Assembly (NCBI GenBank): GCA_009837885.1
Contig: VXSP01000022.1
Coordinates: 1-64,000, forward strand
Length of the DNA stretch: 64,000 nt
Direction of reading: 5' to 3'
From: Holophagales bacterium
GTDB taxonomy: Bacteria > Acidobacteriota > Thermoanaerobaculia > Multivoradales > Multivoraceae
The notes beneath the pieces are model-generated. The model was not told where the DNA came from. It did not search any database and saw only the letters and a list, made by a program, of their open reading frames with translations. Both the position numbers and the translations under genes were made by a program. Below are positions 1 to 8,410 of the stretch, piece by piece. Numbering within the stretch: position 1 is the stretch's first letter; each line of letters begins with the position of its first letter.

Positions 1-2554
1 CGGTGAACGCCGCCGCCGTGCCCTCCGTCACCGCCGAACCGCCCGTGATCGTGATTGTCGGACCCGAAGTGCTCTTCGTGCGGATGTACGTCCAACTGCT
101 CGACGCGCCCGAATTGGGCCGGAACGCGATCCAGTAGTCGGTCTCGGCGGTCATGGAGGGAGCGCTAGGCCCCGACGAGGTCTGGTTGACCGTCTTCGTA
201 CCTCCGGCAGTCGGAGTGAAATCCATCGTGTTCCCGACCTCGTCGGCGGTACGTACGTTTCGGGCCAGGCCGTCCGACGTGCAGAGATAGAAACGGCCCT
301 CCCCGCCGGACGGAAGGGAAGCGGCGAACGTGACCGTCACGGACGATGTGGTCGAAGTGACGCCACTGAACCACGCGGCGTCGGCGCCCGTGCCGCAGCC
401 GGACGGCGCCGCAACGCTTGGCAGGGGGTTTGGAGTGCCGTGCAGGGAGATCACCAGGGAATCGGTGCCGACGGAACCCCAGGTGGTGGTGTTCCAGAAC
501 CGCTCCCTGCCGCCGTTCCCGATGCTCCAGCCTGCCGCTCCGCCGGAATCCTCTGGGTCGTCGTCCGTCCATTTCCTCACCCACTGAGAAGTTGACGAAC
601 TCTGGTTCGCGGTGATGTCGAACACCAGCCAGTAGGTCGTACTGGCCTCCAGGTCGATGGAACCACCGGCGAAGTGCCGGGCGAGCCCGAACGAGCTCGG
701 CCAGGCCGCCGGGTTGGTCAGCGTGCCCAGGCTGGTGCCCGGGCTGTTGGAGGAGTCCGAGTGGATGCTGGCGGTGTAGGTCGGCGCGGTGCCGCTGCCG
801 CCCTGCATGCGGATGTCCGCGCGGGTCAGCTTGTAGCCGGAGGCGTTGCTGCCGGTGGTGAACGACTGCGCCCAGTCGGTTCGGGCCGATACATTCCCAT
901 CGTTGAGTGTCTGCGAGGCGTTGCCGACCAGCTTGGGCGCGAGCGGATAGCCGTGGATGGCGATCATCATGTTGTTGTTGTTGGTAGTAGGACTGGCCCA
1001 GCTAGTCGCGGTGAGAGCCCTCCGCAGGCGAGAGTCCGCGATGCTCCAGCCCGTCGCCGCGCCCGTATCCTCTGCGTCCGACGCTGTCTGGTACACATCG
1101 TCGGTACTCACGGTTGAGACGTCGAAGACCGCGAAATAGGTCGTGTTGGCGGCCAGCAGGATGCCGTCGCCGGGCGCCGTGAACTCGGCGAGGCCGTCGC
1201 TGGGCAGGCTGGCCGGGTCCGTCAGAGTGGCCACAACGGCGCCCGGATTGCCTGACGAATCCTGACGGATCTCCGCAACGAGGTTTGCGAGGGTGATGGG
1301 GCTCGTACCGTCGCGCTTGAACTTCCAGTCCACGCGGGTCAGGACGTAGCCCCCGGAGTTGCTGCCCGTGGTGAACGCCTGAGCGATATCGGCGGCAGCG
1401 TTGATGTTGGTAGCGGTCTGCCCGGTGGTGCTGACCAGCGGCGGCGCCTCAGAGCCGCGGACGGAGATCCGCGTGGAATTGCTGTCGGTCGTCCAACCAC
1501 CGGTGGTGTAGTTGAAACGCCAGAGGGAGGTGTCCGCGATGCTCCAGTCGGACTCTGAAGTCGAATCCTGGGCGTCCGAGGCAGTTCGCGTGAATGAGGT
1601 GTTGAGGTTGCCTGAGCTGACGTCGACCAACACGAAGTACGTGGTGTTGGCCCTCAAGGCGATACCACCTTCAGGCGCGGAGTACGTGACGATGCCATTG
1701 CCGGCGGGCAGGCTGGCCGGATTTGTCAGCGTGCCGACGCTGGCGCCAGGACTGCCAGCCGAGTCCGAGCGGATGCTCACGCTGTAGACCGGTGGCGATG
1801 TTGCGATACTGTTGGCTTGGACGTCCACGCGGGTCAGCCTGTAGCCACTCGCATTGCTGCCCGTCGTGAACGCCTGGGCGAAGTCTGTGGTGAAGGCACT
1901 CGTGCCGGGCACCTCAACCTGCTGGAGGTTGCTCACGAGCCTGGGCGGGGCGACGTAGCCGTGAAGGGCGATCATCAGGGAATCGTTGTCGGTGGTGGAG
2001 CCGGTCCAGTCTGTGCTGTCTCGAGACCTTGTGCGGTAAGAGTCAGCGATGCTCCAGCCCGTCGCCGCGCCCGTATCCTCTCCGTCCGACGTTGTCTCGT
2101 GCAGTTGGTCAGTACTCGAAGCTGAGACGTTTAAGCCTGCGAAATAGGTCCTGTTGGGGGCCAGCTCGATACCGCCGCCGGGCACCGTGAACTGGGCGAG
2201 GCCGTCGCTGGGCAGGCTGGCCGGATCCACCAGATTGGTCACAGCGTTGTGCGGAGTACCTGACGATTCCTCAGAGATCCACCCGTTGATGTTCGCAAGG
2301 GTGATGGGGGTCGTACCGTCGCGCTTGAATTTCCAGTCCACGCGGGTCAGGACGTAGCCGTTGGGGTTGCTGCCGGTGGTGAATGCCTGAGCGTAGATGA
2401 CGTTGAGGAGTGTGGTTGTAGCGGTCTGCCCGGTGTTGCTCACGAACTTGGCCGAGGTCTGCGCCGGCGCGGACGCGGCCAGCAGGGCGAGGGCGAGCGG
2501 GAAAGCCACCCATGGAAGAAGTACCCGCAACTCGGAGAACCGCACGCGCCTCAT
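1..2554 (-). CDS. large secreted repeat protein, N-terminal 851 residues (3' end beyond window)
   Basis: The reading frame stays open from ATG 2554-2552 to the left edge, so the C-terminus is missing. The start is followed by basic residues (MRRVRF), a hydrophobic core (VAFPLALALLAAS) and an APAQ signal-peptidase-like site, so the product is exported. Then come four repeats of about 167 residues (roughly nt 2470-1955, 1954-1450, 1449-935 and 934-440). Each opens with a VSN..QT segment, has QAFTTGSN or a close variant, and closes with GWSI followed by a strand ending in IALHG or similar. A fibronectin-III-like segment follows (about nt 435-55), then the start of a Calx-beta/cadherin-like domain (GGSAVTEGTAAAF). 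Repeat modules like these occur in large bacterial surface proteins, so adhesion or matrix binding is inferred. No anchor is visible. No Shine-Dalgarno sequence is obvious before the start. Confidence 0.8.
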   Translation of the reverse strand, partial: MRRVRFSELRVLLPWVAFPLALALLAASAPAQTSAKFVSNTGQTATTTLLNVIYAQAFTTGSNPNGYVLTRVDWKFKRDGTTPITLANINGWISEESSGTPHNAVTNLVDPASLPSDGLAQFTVPGGGIELAPNRTYFAGLNVSASSTDQLHETTSDGEDTGAATGWSIADSYRTRSRDSTDWTGSTTDNDSLMIALHGYVAPPRLVSNLQQVEVPGTSAFTTDFAQAFTTGSNASGYRLTRVDVQANSIATSPPVYSVSIRSDSAGSPGASVGTLTNPASLPAGNGIVTYSAPEGGIALRANTTYFVLVDVSSGNLNTSFTRTASDAQDSTSESDWSIADTSLWRFNYTTGGWTTDSNSTRISVRGSEAPPLVSTTGQTATNINAAADIAQAFTTGSNSGGYVLTRVDWKFKRDGTSPITLANLVAEIRQDSSGNPGAVVATLTDPASLPSDGLAEFTAPGDGILLAANTTYFAVFDVSTVSTDDVYQTASDAEDTGAATGWSIADSRLRRALTATSWASPTTNNNNMMIAIHGYPLAPKLVGNASQTLNDGNVSARTDWAQSFTTGSNASGYKLTRADIRMQGGSGTAPTYTASIHSDSSNSPGTSLGTLTNPAAWPSSFGLARHFAGGSIDLEASTTYWLVFDITANQSSSTSQWVRKWTDDDPEDSGGAAGWSIGNGGRERFWNTTTWGSVGTDSLVISLHGTPNPLPSVAAPSGCGTGADAAWFSGVTSTTSSVTVTFAASLPSGGEGRFYLCTSDGLARNVRTADEVGNTMDFTPTAGGTKTVNQTSSGPSAPSMTAETDYWIAFRPNSGASSSWTYIRTKSTSGPTITITGGSAVTEGTAAAFT

Positions 2555-2722
2555 GGGTGCTCATTACACAAGGAAAGGGCGAGGACGTCATATCCCGTTT
2601 TGTAGGTCCACAAGGGCATGATTCCGCCCGACACTCGCCGCTGCAGGCGCCCACCGCCAGGCCAGCGACGCGGCCACCGTGGATCAGCCGGCCGGGCTTC
2701 CTGTGAAGCCGCGGTCTTTCGC

Positions 2723-2728
2723 TAGCAT
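2723..2728 (+). promoter_or_regulatory. -10-like box upstream of glnE
   Basis: TAGCAT lies 46 nt before the chosen glnE start, matching the TA[CG]NNT boxes seen before many genes here. The -35 region is weak. Inferred from pattern only. Confidence 0.35.
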
Positions 2729-2774
2729 CCTGTCTCCGCCGCTGTGGGCGGGCCAGCGACGAGGAGGAGCCGCC

Positions 2775-5700
2775 GTGAACTCGCGCCTTGGGCAAGCGAT
2801 CGAGGCCTTCGCGGCCATGGACATCGAGGACGCCGAGGATCCGCGGGAGACCCTCGCCCTCTCGCAGCGCGACATCCTGCGCGAGTACGCGCCGGCCTAC
2901 GCCCGGTGGCTGGACGCGCATCCGGAGGCGGACGAGGGGCTGTTTCCCGTCGAGCAGGAGCCGGTGGACGAGCAGCGCGAGCGCATGGCCGCGCTCCGGC
3001 CGGCGCCCGACGAGGACGTCCGCCGCTGGCTCCGCGTCCTTCGGTATCGCGAGCTGATCCGGGTCGCGGTCGCCGACTTCAGCGGCCTCGACGACTTCGC
3101 CGCGACGACGCAGAAGATCTCCCAGGTCGCGGATGTCTGCGTCCAGCGGGCGCTCGATGCGACCGGCCTCGACAAGGAACCGTTCGCGGTGATCGCGATG
3201 GGCAAGTGGGGCGGGCTGGAGGTGAACTACAGCTCGGACATCGACGCCCTGTTCGTTGCCTCGGACGATGTCGACCAGGAAGCCCTGCACCGCTTGCAGC
3301 GGCAGGCGCCGCAGTTCATTCGCCTGATCTCCGACAACACGGGCGACGGTTTCGTCTTCCGCGTGGACATGCGCCTGCGCCCCGAGGGGAAGATGGGTCC
3401 CCTGGTGCGGACGGTGGGGCAGTACCTCCGCTTCTACGAGCGCTACGGCATGAACTGGACGTTCCAGGCCCTGATCAAGGCGCGCTTCGCCGGCGGCGAC
3501 GCGGCCGCGGCGAAGGCGCTGATCGACGGTACGCGGCGCTTCGTTTTCGACCCGAACAGATCGCCCGAGACCTTGCTGCGCGAGGTCTTCGAGATGAAGC
3601 AGATGATCGAGAAGTCGCTCCGCTCCAAGGGTACGGAGGTCGGCAACGTGAAGCTCGGCGCCGGCAGCATCCGCGACATCGAGTTCATCGTCCAACTGCT
3701 GCAGCTCTACCACGGCGCCTCCAACAAGAGCCTGCGCTCGCCGAACACCCTGCGCGCCATGTCCCGGCTGCGGGCGCACCGCGTCATCACGAAGGAGGAG
3801 TACGACCGGCTGCGCGAGGCCTACATCTTCCTGCGGGTCGTCGAGCACGTGTTGCAGTTGGAACGCGACCTGCCGGTACGCCAGCTTCCGCGCGAGCCGA
3901 AGCAGTGGGCGACGTTCCAGTGGCGGGTGGCCTTCGCCCTGCGCCAGCCGCTCGACACCCTCGATCTGGGCGGCCGCTACGAAGAGACTGCGGCCGAAGT
4001 GCGGCGCATCTTTGGCGAGTTCTTCGACGAGACGATCGACTTTCTGGAACGTAAGCACCAGGTGCGGGAACGGTGCCCGGACCTGCCGGCGGAACTCATC
4101 GACGAGCACTTTCGGCGCCTCGAGAGCGCCTACTTTCTCGCTCACCCGGTGGAGGAGGTTGCGCGCCACGTGAAGCTGATCCACGAACTGGGCGGCGAGC
4201 GACTGTGCCGGGTCGACGTCCGGCACGTCGGTTCGACTCGCCGGGTGACGGTAGTCGCCAACGACTACCAGGGAGAGTTCGCCAAGATCTGCGGTCTGCT
4301 CGCGGCCTACGGTCAGTCGATCCTGAGCGGCAGTTCCTACACCTACCAGGACGCGGGCGACATGGAGTTTTACCGGCGGGCTGGAAGGGCGGAGCGGCGT
4401 CGTTCGCCGCGGCGGCGTGGTCGGCGTGGTCGTCAGAGTCATGGCAAGGATCGGGGGTCGCGTCCCTCGCACCATGGCCCGACGCGCATCGTGTACTCCG
4501 CGGAAGTTCAGCCTGCGCCGGCCCACGCTTCCCGCGTCTTCTCGTGGACCGACTTCGAGCGGGACCTGAACCGGCTTCTCGGCCTGCTGGCCGAGGGAGA
4601 CGCGCAGCGCGCCAACGAGGAACTGACCCTTCGCGTGATGGAGGCGGCCCGCCTGACCGATCCGGACGTCGATGCGGAACAGGTCATGCCTCCCATCTCG
4701 ATCTCGGTCGACAACGAGTCGGACGAGCACTGCACGGTTCTCGAGATCCGAAGTCCCGACAGCTTCATGTTCCTCTTCGAGTTCGCCAACGTCCTCTCGA
4801 CCCGGGACTACTGGATCGACAAGGTGGAGTTCGACACGGTCGACGGCGAAGTCCGCGACCGCCTGTTCGTCACCACGCGGAGCGGCGGGAAGATCGAGGA
4901 CCGCCTCGGCGTCGACCATCTCCGACTCACGGTGACGCTGATGAAGCAGTTCGCGCGGCGGCTGGCGGTGGCGCCGAACCCGCAGCTCGCCCTGCGGCAG
5001 TTCGGGGCGCTGATCGACGCGGCCTGCAAGCAGGTCGCCGATCCGACGCAGGCTCTGGCGTCGTCGCTGGATGAGCTGGCGCGCGTATTGGGCGCCGGCA
5101 CGTATCTCTGGGAGGAGTTCCTGCGCCGGCAGCACGAGAACCTGATGCCGCTGCTCGAAGGCATGGCCGACCTCGACCTGGGCGCCGGTCGAGAGGATCT
5201 GGAGCGCCGCCTCGATGCCGCGCTCGAAGCAGAAGACACGCCGGGCGAGGCCCTCAACCGCTTCAAGGACGACGAGATCGGGCGGATCGACATGCGGCAC
5301 CTGACGCGACGCATCAAGCGCTTCAGCGACTTCGGCGAAGAGCTCTCGACGCTCTCCGATGTCGTGCTCGCGCGGGCGGCGGCCGAAGCCGTTGGGGAGA
5401 CGGCCGGCGACGGAGCCGAGCCTGGGGCCTGGTGCCTGTGCGCGCTCGGGAAGTGGGGCGGACGCGATTTGGGGTACGCGTCGGACATCGAGTTGATGTT
5501 CGTCTGGGACACCGAACGGTCGCGGCTCGCTGACGGCGGCGAGTTCTACGAGCGGGCGGCGCAGCGGCTGGCGCGGTTGATCCGCGCCAAGCGCGACGGG
5601 ATCTTCGAGCTCGACTGGCGGCTGCGGCCGGGCGGTGCTTCGTCGCCGCTTGCCGCCTCGTTTCAGCGCTTCGTCTCGTACTACAGCTTCGACGGCGAAG

Positions 5701-6272
5701 CCGACCCGTATGAACGTCAGGCGCTCGTGCGGCTTCGCACCGTTGCCGGCAATCCTGACCTGGCCGCCCGACTGGAGGCGCACCGCCAGCAGTTCGTCTT
5801 CGATCCGCGTCCGCACGACGTCGCGCGGATCCGGCATCTCAGGAACCGCCAACGGTCGGAACTCACAACGCGCGGCACGACGAACGCCAAGTTCAGCGCC
5901 GGCGGCCTGCTCGACGCAGAGTACTTCGTCCAGGTGCGGCAGATCGCGTCCGGCGCCGGCGACCCGGAGGTGCGGCAGACGAACACCCTCGACGCGGTTC
6001 ACGCGCTCCACGAGCGCGGCCACCTGTCGGCTGACGAGTTCGAGCAGATCAGCGACGGTTACCGTCTCCTGCGCGCAGTGATCAACTGCCTGCGCATCGT
6101 CCGCGGACACAGCAAGGACCTCGTGATTCCCCCGGCGGATACGAGGGAGTTCCGCTTCCTGGCACGTCGGCTGCACAGTCTCGGACAGCTGCCTGACGAG
6201 GAGGGCGCCTGGGACCGGATCGCGGAACACATGCGGTCGCTCGAGCGTCTCTTCGACGGGCTGTCGGACTGA
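2775..6272 (+). CDS. glnE: GlnE-like glutamine synthetase adenylyltransferase with two internal ACT domains
   Basis: The product (1165 aa) resembles the bifunctional enzyme that adds AMP to, and removes it from, glutamine synthetase, but is about 200 residues longer than the E. coli enzyme (about 945 aa). The N-terminal nucleotidyltransferase motif GKWGG..NYSSDID is at residues 143-157, followed by the GlnE hallmarks MRLRPEGKMG and GSIRDIEFIVQLLQLYHG. The middle holds an ACT domain (about 485-575, RRVTVVANDYQGEFAKICG...) interrupted by an Arg-rich insert, and a second ACT domain (about 640-715, TVLEIRSPDSFMFLFEF...). Both resemble the C-terminal pair of GlnD. The C-terminal nucleotidyltransferase motif is GKWGGRDLGYASDIE (ending at 906), with Glu where the second metal Asp is normal. 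GTG 2775 was chosen because GAGGAGG lies just upstream; an in-frame GTG at 2679 has no such site. The convergent glnB and amtB next door support a role in nitrogen control. Confidence 0.85.
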   Translation: MNSRLGQAIEAFAAMDIEDAEDPRETLALSQRDILREYAPAYARWLDAHPEADEGLFPVEQEPVDEQRERMAALRPAPDEDVRRWLRVLRYRELIRVAVADFSGLDDFAATTQKISQVADVCVQRALDATGLDKEPFAVIAMGKWGGLEVNYSSDIDALFVASDDVDQEALHRLQRQAPQFIRLISDNTGDGFVFRVDMRLRPEGKMGPLVRTVGQYLRFYERYGMNWTFQALIKARFAGGDAAAAKALIDGTRRFVFDPNRSPETLLREVFEMKQMIEKSLRSKGTEVGNVKLGAGSIRDIEFIVQLLQLYHGASNKSLRSPNTLRAMSRLRAHRVITKEEYDRLREAYIFLRVVEHVLQLERDLPVRQLPREPKQWATFQWRVAFALRQPLDTLDLGGRYEETAAEVRRIFGEFFDETIDFLERKHQVRERCPDLPAELIDEHFRRLESAYFLAHPVEEVARHVKLIHELGGERLCRVDVRHVGSTRRVTVVANDYQGEFAKICGLLAAYGQSILSGSSYTYQDAGDMEFYRRAGRAERRRSPRRRGRRGRQSHGKDRGSRPSHHGPTRIVYSAEVQPAPAHASRVFSWTDFERDLNRLLGLLAEGDAQRANEELTLRVMEAARLTDPDVDAEQVMPPISISVDNESDEHCTVLEIRSPDSFMFLFEFANVLSTRDYWIDKVEFDTVDGEVRDRLFVTTRSGGKIEDRLGVDHLRLTVTLMKQFARRLAVAPNPQLALRQFGALIDAACKQVADPTQALASSLDELARVLGAGTYLWEEFLRRQHENLMPLLEGMADLDLGAGREDLERRLDAALEAEDTPGEALNRFKDDEIGRIDMRHLTRRIKRFSDFGEELSTLSDVVLARAAAEAVGETAGDGAEPGAWCLCALGKWGGRDLGYASDIELMFVWDTERSRLADGGEFYERAAQRLARLIRAKRDGIFELDWRLRPGGASSPLAASFQRFVSYYSFDGEADPYERQALVRLRTVAGNPDLAARLEAHRQQFVFDPRPHDVARIRHLRNRQRSELTTRGTTNAKFSAGGLLDAEYFVQVRQIASGAGDPEVRQTNTLDAVHALHERGHLSADEFEQISDGYRLLRAVINCLRIVRGHSKDLVIPPADTREFRFLARRLHSLGQLPDEEGAWDRIAEHMRSLERLFDGLSD

Positions 6273-6339
6273 GCGGCCGCCAAAGCGGAGCCGGCCTGGC
6301 GGCCGGCGCGTATCTCTGGCCGCCTGCGGCGCGCGTCTA

Positions 6340-6383
6340 CCGGGGGTCAGAAGACCCCCGGCTACGGACCCCGCGCACCCAGG
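6340..6383 (-). repeat. hairpin with GGTGC head, possibly related to the dispersed REP-like family
   Basis: Read on the minus strand, a CCTGGGTGCGCG head (6383-6372) is followed by a perfect 9-bp stem CCGGGGGTC/GACCCCCGG with a 4-nt loop (6340-6361). The head matches the other repeats of this window but the palindrome differs. It lies downstream of glnE and could also act at the glnE mRNA 3' end, although no T-tract follows. Confidence 0.35.
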
Positions 6384-6390
6384 GGAAGCC

Positions 6391-6433
6391 AAACGAAGAA
6401 ACGCGCCGTGGGAGCAGGAACTCCCACGGCGCG
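6391..6433 (-). terminator. Rho-independent terminator of glnB
   Basis: On the minus strand a perfect 13-bp stem (CGCGCCGTGGGAG / CTCCCACGGCGCG) with a 6-nt loop is followed by TTTCTTCGTTT. It begins 22 nt past the glnB stop codon and is the clearest intrinsic terminator in the window. Confidence 0.8.
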
Positions 6434-6455
6434 CGTCCCGTGCGATGCGGTGGGG

Positions 6456-6797
6456 CTACCCGATCGCCACGTTTCCCGTCTCGCCCGTGCGGATCCGGAT
6501 CGTCTCTTCTAGCGGCATCACGAAGATCTTTCCGTCGCCGACCCGGCCGGTCTTGCCGCCCCTCGTGATCGCGTCGATCACGATGTCGACGTAGTCGTCG
6601 TTCACCGCGATCTCGATCTTCAGCTTGCGCAGCAGAGCGCCCGCTTCCTTGTGGCCGCGATAGATCTCGGAGACGCCCCGCTGGCGGCCGCGCCCCATCA
6701 CGTTGGAGACGGTCAGGAGGTGAATCTCCTTCTCTTCCAGGAGATCGAGGACCTCCTGCATCCGGTCGGGCTGAACGATTGCCACGATGTACTTCAT
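6456..6797 (-). CDS. glnB: PII nitrogen regulatory protein lacking the Tyr51 modification site
   Basis: This 113-aa protein has the usual PII length and fold signatures: MKYIVAIVQP at the N-terminus, the T-loop entry GRGRQRGVSEIYRG, and the ATP-binding signature TGRVGDGKIFVMPLEE with RIRTGE after it. PII trimers bind ATP, ADP and 2-oxoglutarate and, when encoded beside amtB, plug the ammonium channel (GlnK role). Aligned to E. coli GlnB, Tyr46 is kept, but residues 49-51 read His-Lys-Glu instead of Ala-Glu-Tyr. The tyrosine modified by GlnD (or adenylylated in actinobacteria) is therefore absent, and so is the cyanobacterial Ser49. The gene follows amtB by 18 nt on the same strand and ends in a strong terminator. 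Confidence 0.95.
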   Translation of the reverse strand: MKYIVAIVQPDRMQEVLDLLEEKEIHLLTVSNVMGRGRQRGVSEIYRGHKEAGALLRKLKIEIAVNDDYVDIVIDAITRGGKTGRVGDGKIFVMPLEETIRIRTGETGNVAIG

Positions 6798-6815
6798 GTC
6801 ATTCCTCCTTCGGCC

Positions 6816-8156
6816 CTAGTCAACCAGGGTGTAGGCGTTTTCGCGGTGGTCGGTGAGGTCGAGACCGATCCGCTCCTCGTCGTCGCTGACGCGGAGGCCA
6901 ACGATCAGGTCGACGATCTTGAGCAGGATGAAGGAAACGACGGCGGCCCAGACGATGGTGTAGGCGACGGCCTTGAGCTGAATCAGGACCTGTCCGGCAT
7001 TGCCGTAGAAGAGGCCGTTCGCGTCGTTGCCGGGAACCACGTCGGTGGCCCAGAGGCCGGCCGCGACCGCGCCCCACATGCCGGCGACTCCGTGGACGCC
7101 GAAGACGTCCAGCGAGTCGTCGTAGCCGAGCTTCGACTTCAGCCAGGTGACCGCCAGGTAGGCGAACACGGAAGCGCCGGCGCCGACGCCGATCGCCCCG
7201 ATGGCGCTGACCGAGCCGCATGCCGGCGTGATCGCCACGAGTCCGGCGACGGCGCCGGTGATGACGCCCAGAAGCGTCGGCTTAGAGTCGCGGATCCAGT
7301 CGATCAGACCCCAGGCGGCGGCGGCAGTGGCCGTGGCGACCTGGGTGACGACGAAGGCATTGGCCGCCGAGCCGTTCGCCGCCACCGCGCTGCCGGCGTT
7401 GAAGCCGAACCACCCGAACCAGAGCAGTCCCGTGCCGAGAACGGCAAACGGCAGGTTGTGGGGCGGGGAGGTATGCACGGGATAGTCGCGCCGCCGGCCG
7501 AGGACCATCGCCGCGACCAGGGCCGAAACGCCGGCGTTGATGTGGACGACGGTGCCGCCCGCGAAGTCGAGCGCGCCGTCGCCGCCGAGGCCGAAGAAGC
7601 CCTCCGAACCGCCCCAGACCCAGTGACAGACCGGAGCGTAGACCACGAGCAGCCAGGCGCTCATGAACAGGCAGATGGCGCTGAACTTCATCCGTTCAGC
7701 GAATGCCCCGACCATGAGAGCGGGCGTGATGATCGCGAACATGCCCTGGAAGATCATGAACAGCGGCGCCGGGATGCCGGTGCCGTCCCAGGCGTCGTAG
7801 CCGAGGCCGCTCAGCAGGAAGTAGTCACCGCCGCCGATCACGCCGCCCAGGGCGTCGGAACCGAAGGCGAGGCTGAAGCCAACGACGACCCAGAGCACGG
7901 TCATGACGCCCATGCACAGGAAGCACTGCATGAGGATCGAGAGGACGTTCTTGCGGCGGACGAGACCGCCGTAGAAGAACGCCAGTCCCGGCGTCATCAG
8001 CAGCACCAGGGCGCTGGCGGTCAGCATCCATGCCGTGTCACCGGTGTCTACGCCGTCCTGGGCTGCCGCCGGCGAAGCGGCCAGCAGGGCCAGGAGCAGC
8101 GTCAGTCCCAGGGCCGGACCCAGACGAAACGTCCGGCCTCGCGTTCTGAAGCTCAT
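6816..8156 (-). CDS. amtB: AmtB-type ammonium transporter
   Basis: The 446-aa protein starts with a signal peptide (hydrophobic LGLTLLLALLAASPAAAQ) and continues into the roughly eleven helices of the Amt family. Family motifs include MLTASALVLLMTPGLAFFYGG, the two channel histidines in PVCHWVWGG and FGVHGVAGMWG, and FGFNAGSA. It would conduct ammonium across the inner membrane, gated by the PII protein encoded directly downstream (18-nt gap). A sigma-54-like promoter and two palindromes precede it. The cytoplasmic tail (RVSDDEERIGLDLTDHRENAY) matches the PII-contacting tail of Amt proteins. The copper amine oxidase gene upstream would supply ammonium from amines. Confidence 0.96.
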   Translation of the reverse strand: MSFRTRGRTFRLGPALGLTLLLALLAASPAAAQDGVDTGDTAWMLTASALVLLMTPGLAFFYGGLVRRKNVLSILMQCFLCMGVMTVLWVVVGFSLAFGSDALGGVIGGGDYFLLSGLGYDAWDGTGIPAPLFMIFQGMFAIITPALMVGAFAERMKFSAICLFMSAWLLVVYAPVCHWVWGGSEGFFGLGGDGALDFAGGTVVHINAGVSALVAAMVLGRRRDYPVHTSPPHNLPFAVLGTGLLWFGWFGFNAGSAVAANGSAANAFVVTQVATATAAAAWGLIDWIRDSKPTLLGVITGAVAGLVAITPACGSVSAIGAIGVGAGASVFAYLAVTWLKSKLGYDDSLDVFGVHGVAGMWGAVAAGLWATDVVPGNDANGLFYGNAGQVLIQLKAVAYTIVWAAVVSFILLKIVDLIVGLRVSDDEERIGLDLTDHRENAYTLVD

Positions 8157-8231
8157 TCGAGTACCTCCTCGTAGTCGGTTGGTCCGGCCGAGCGTCGGCC
8201 GGGCGTGCCCACGGCGGGCTTTCCGGGGAGT

Positions 8232-8248
8232 TACGAGAATCGTGCCAA
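8232..8248 (-). promoter_or_regulatory. sigma-54-like promoter of amtB
   Basis: On the minus strand TTGGCACG (8248-8241) matches the -24 element exactly. After 4 nt, TCGTA matches the -12 consensus TTGCA at three of five positions. The predicted start is near 8222, about 65 nt before the amtB ATG. The weak -12 half keeps this tentative. Confidence 0.4.
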
Positions 8249-8410
8249 CCGCGCAGGTCGCCGCCGGTCGCGGTCGTCGATCCGGCCGGCGGCCGACCGG
8301 TGACCCGGAAAGCCCCGGTTCAACGGGACTTGGGTTCGAACGACGGAGATGCCGGGGAACTCCCGGACGGGCTCAGCGATCGACTCGGCGAGGCGGTCGA
8401 CCGGCCTTTG

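Noticed and set aside
2271-6392. Very long open frame antisense to glnE (over 1300 codons)
   Set aside because: It mirrors the codon structure of glnE in a GC-rich sequence, is rich in Arg/Leu/Val without any recognisable motif, and runs through the glnB terminator; a shadow frame.
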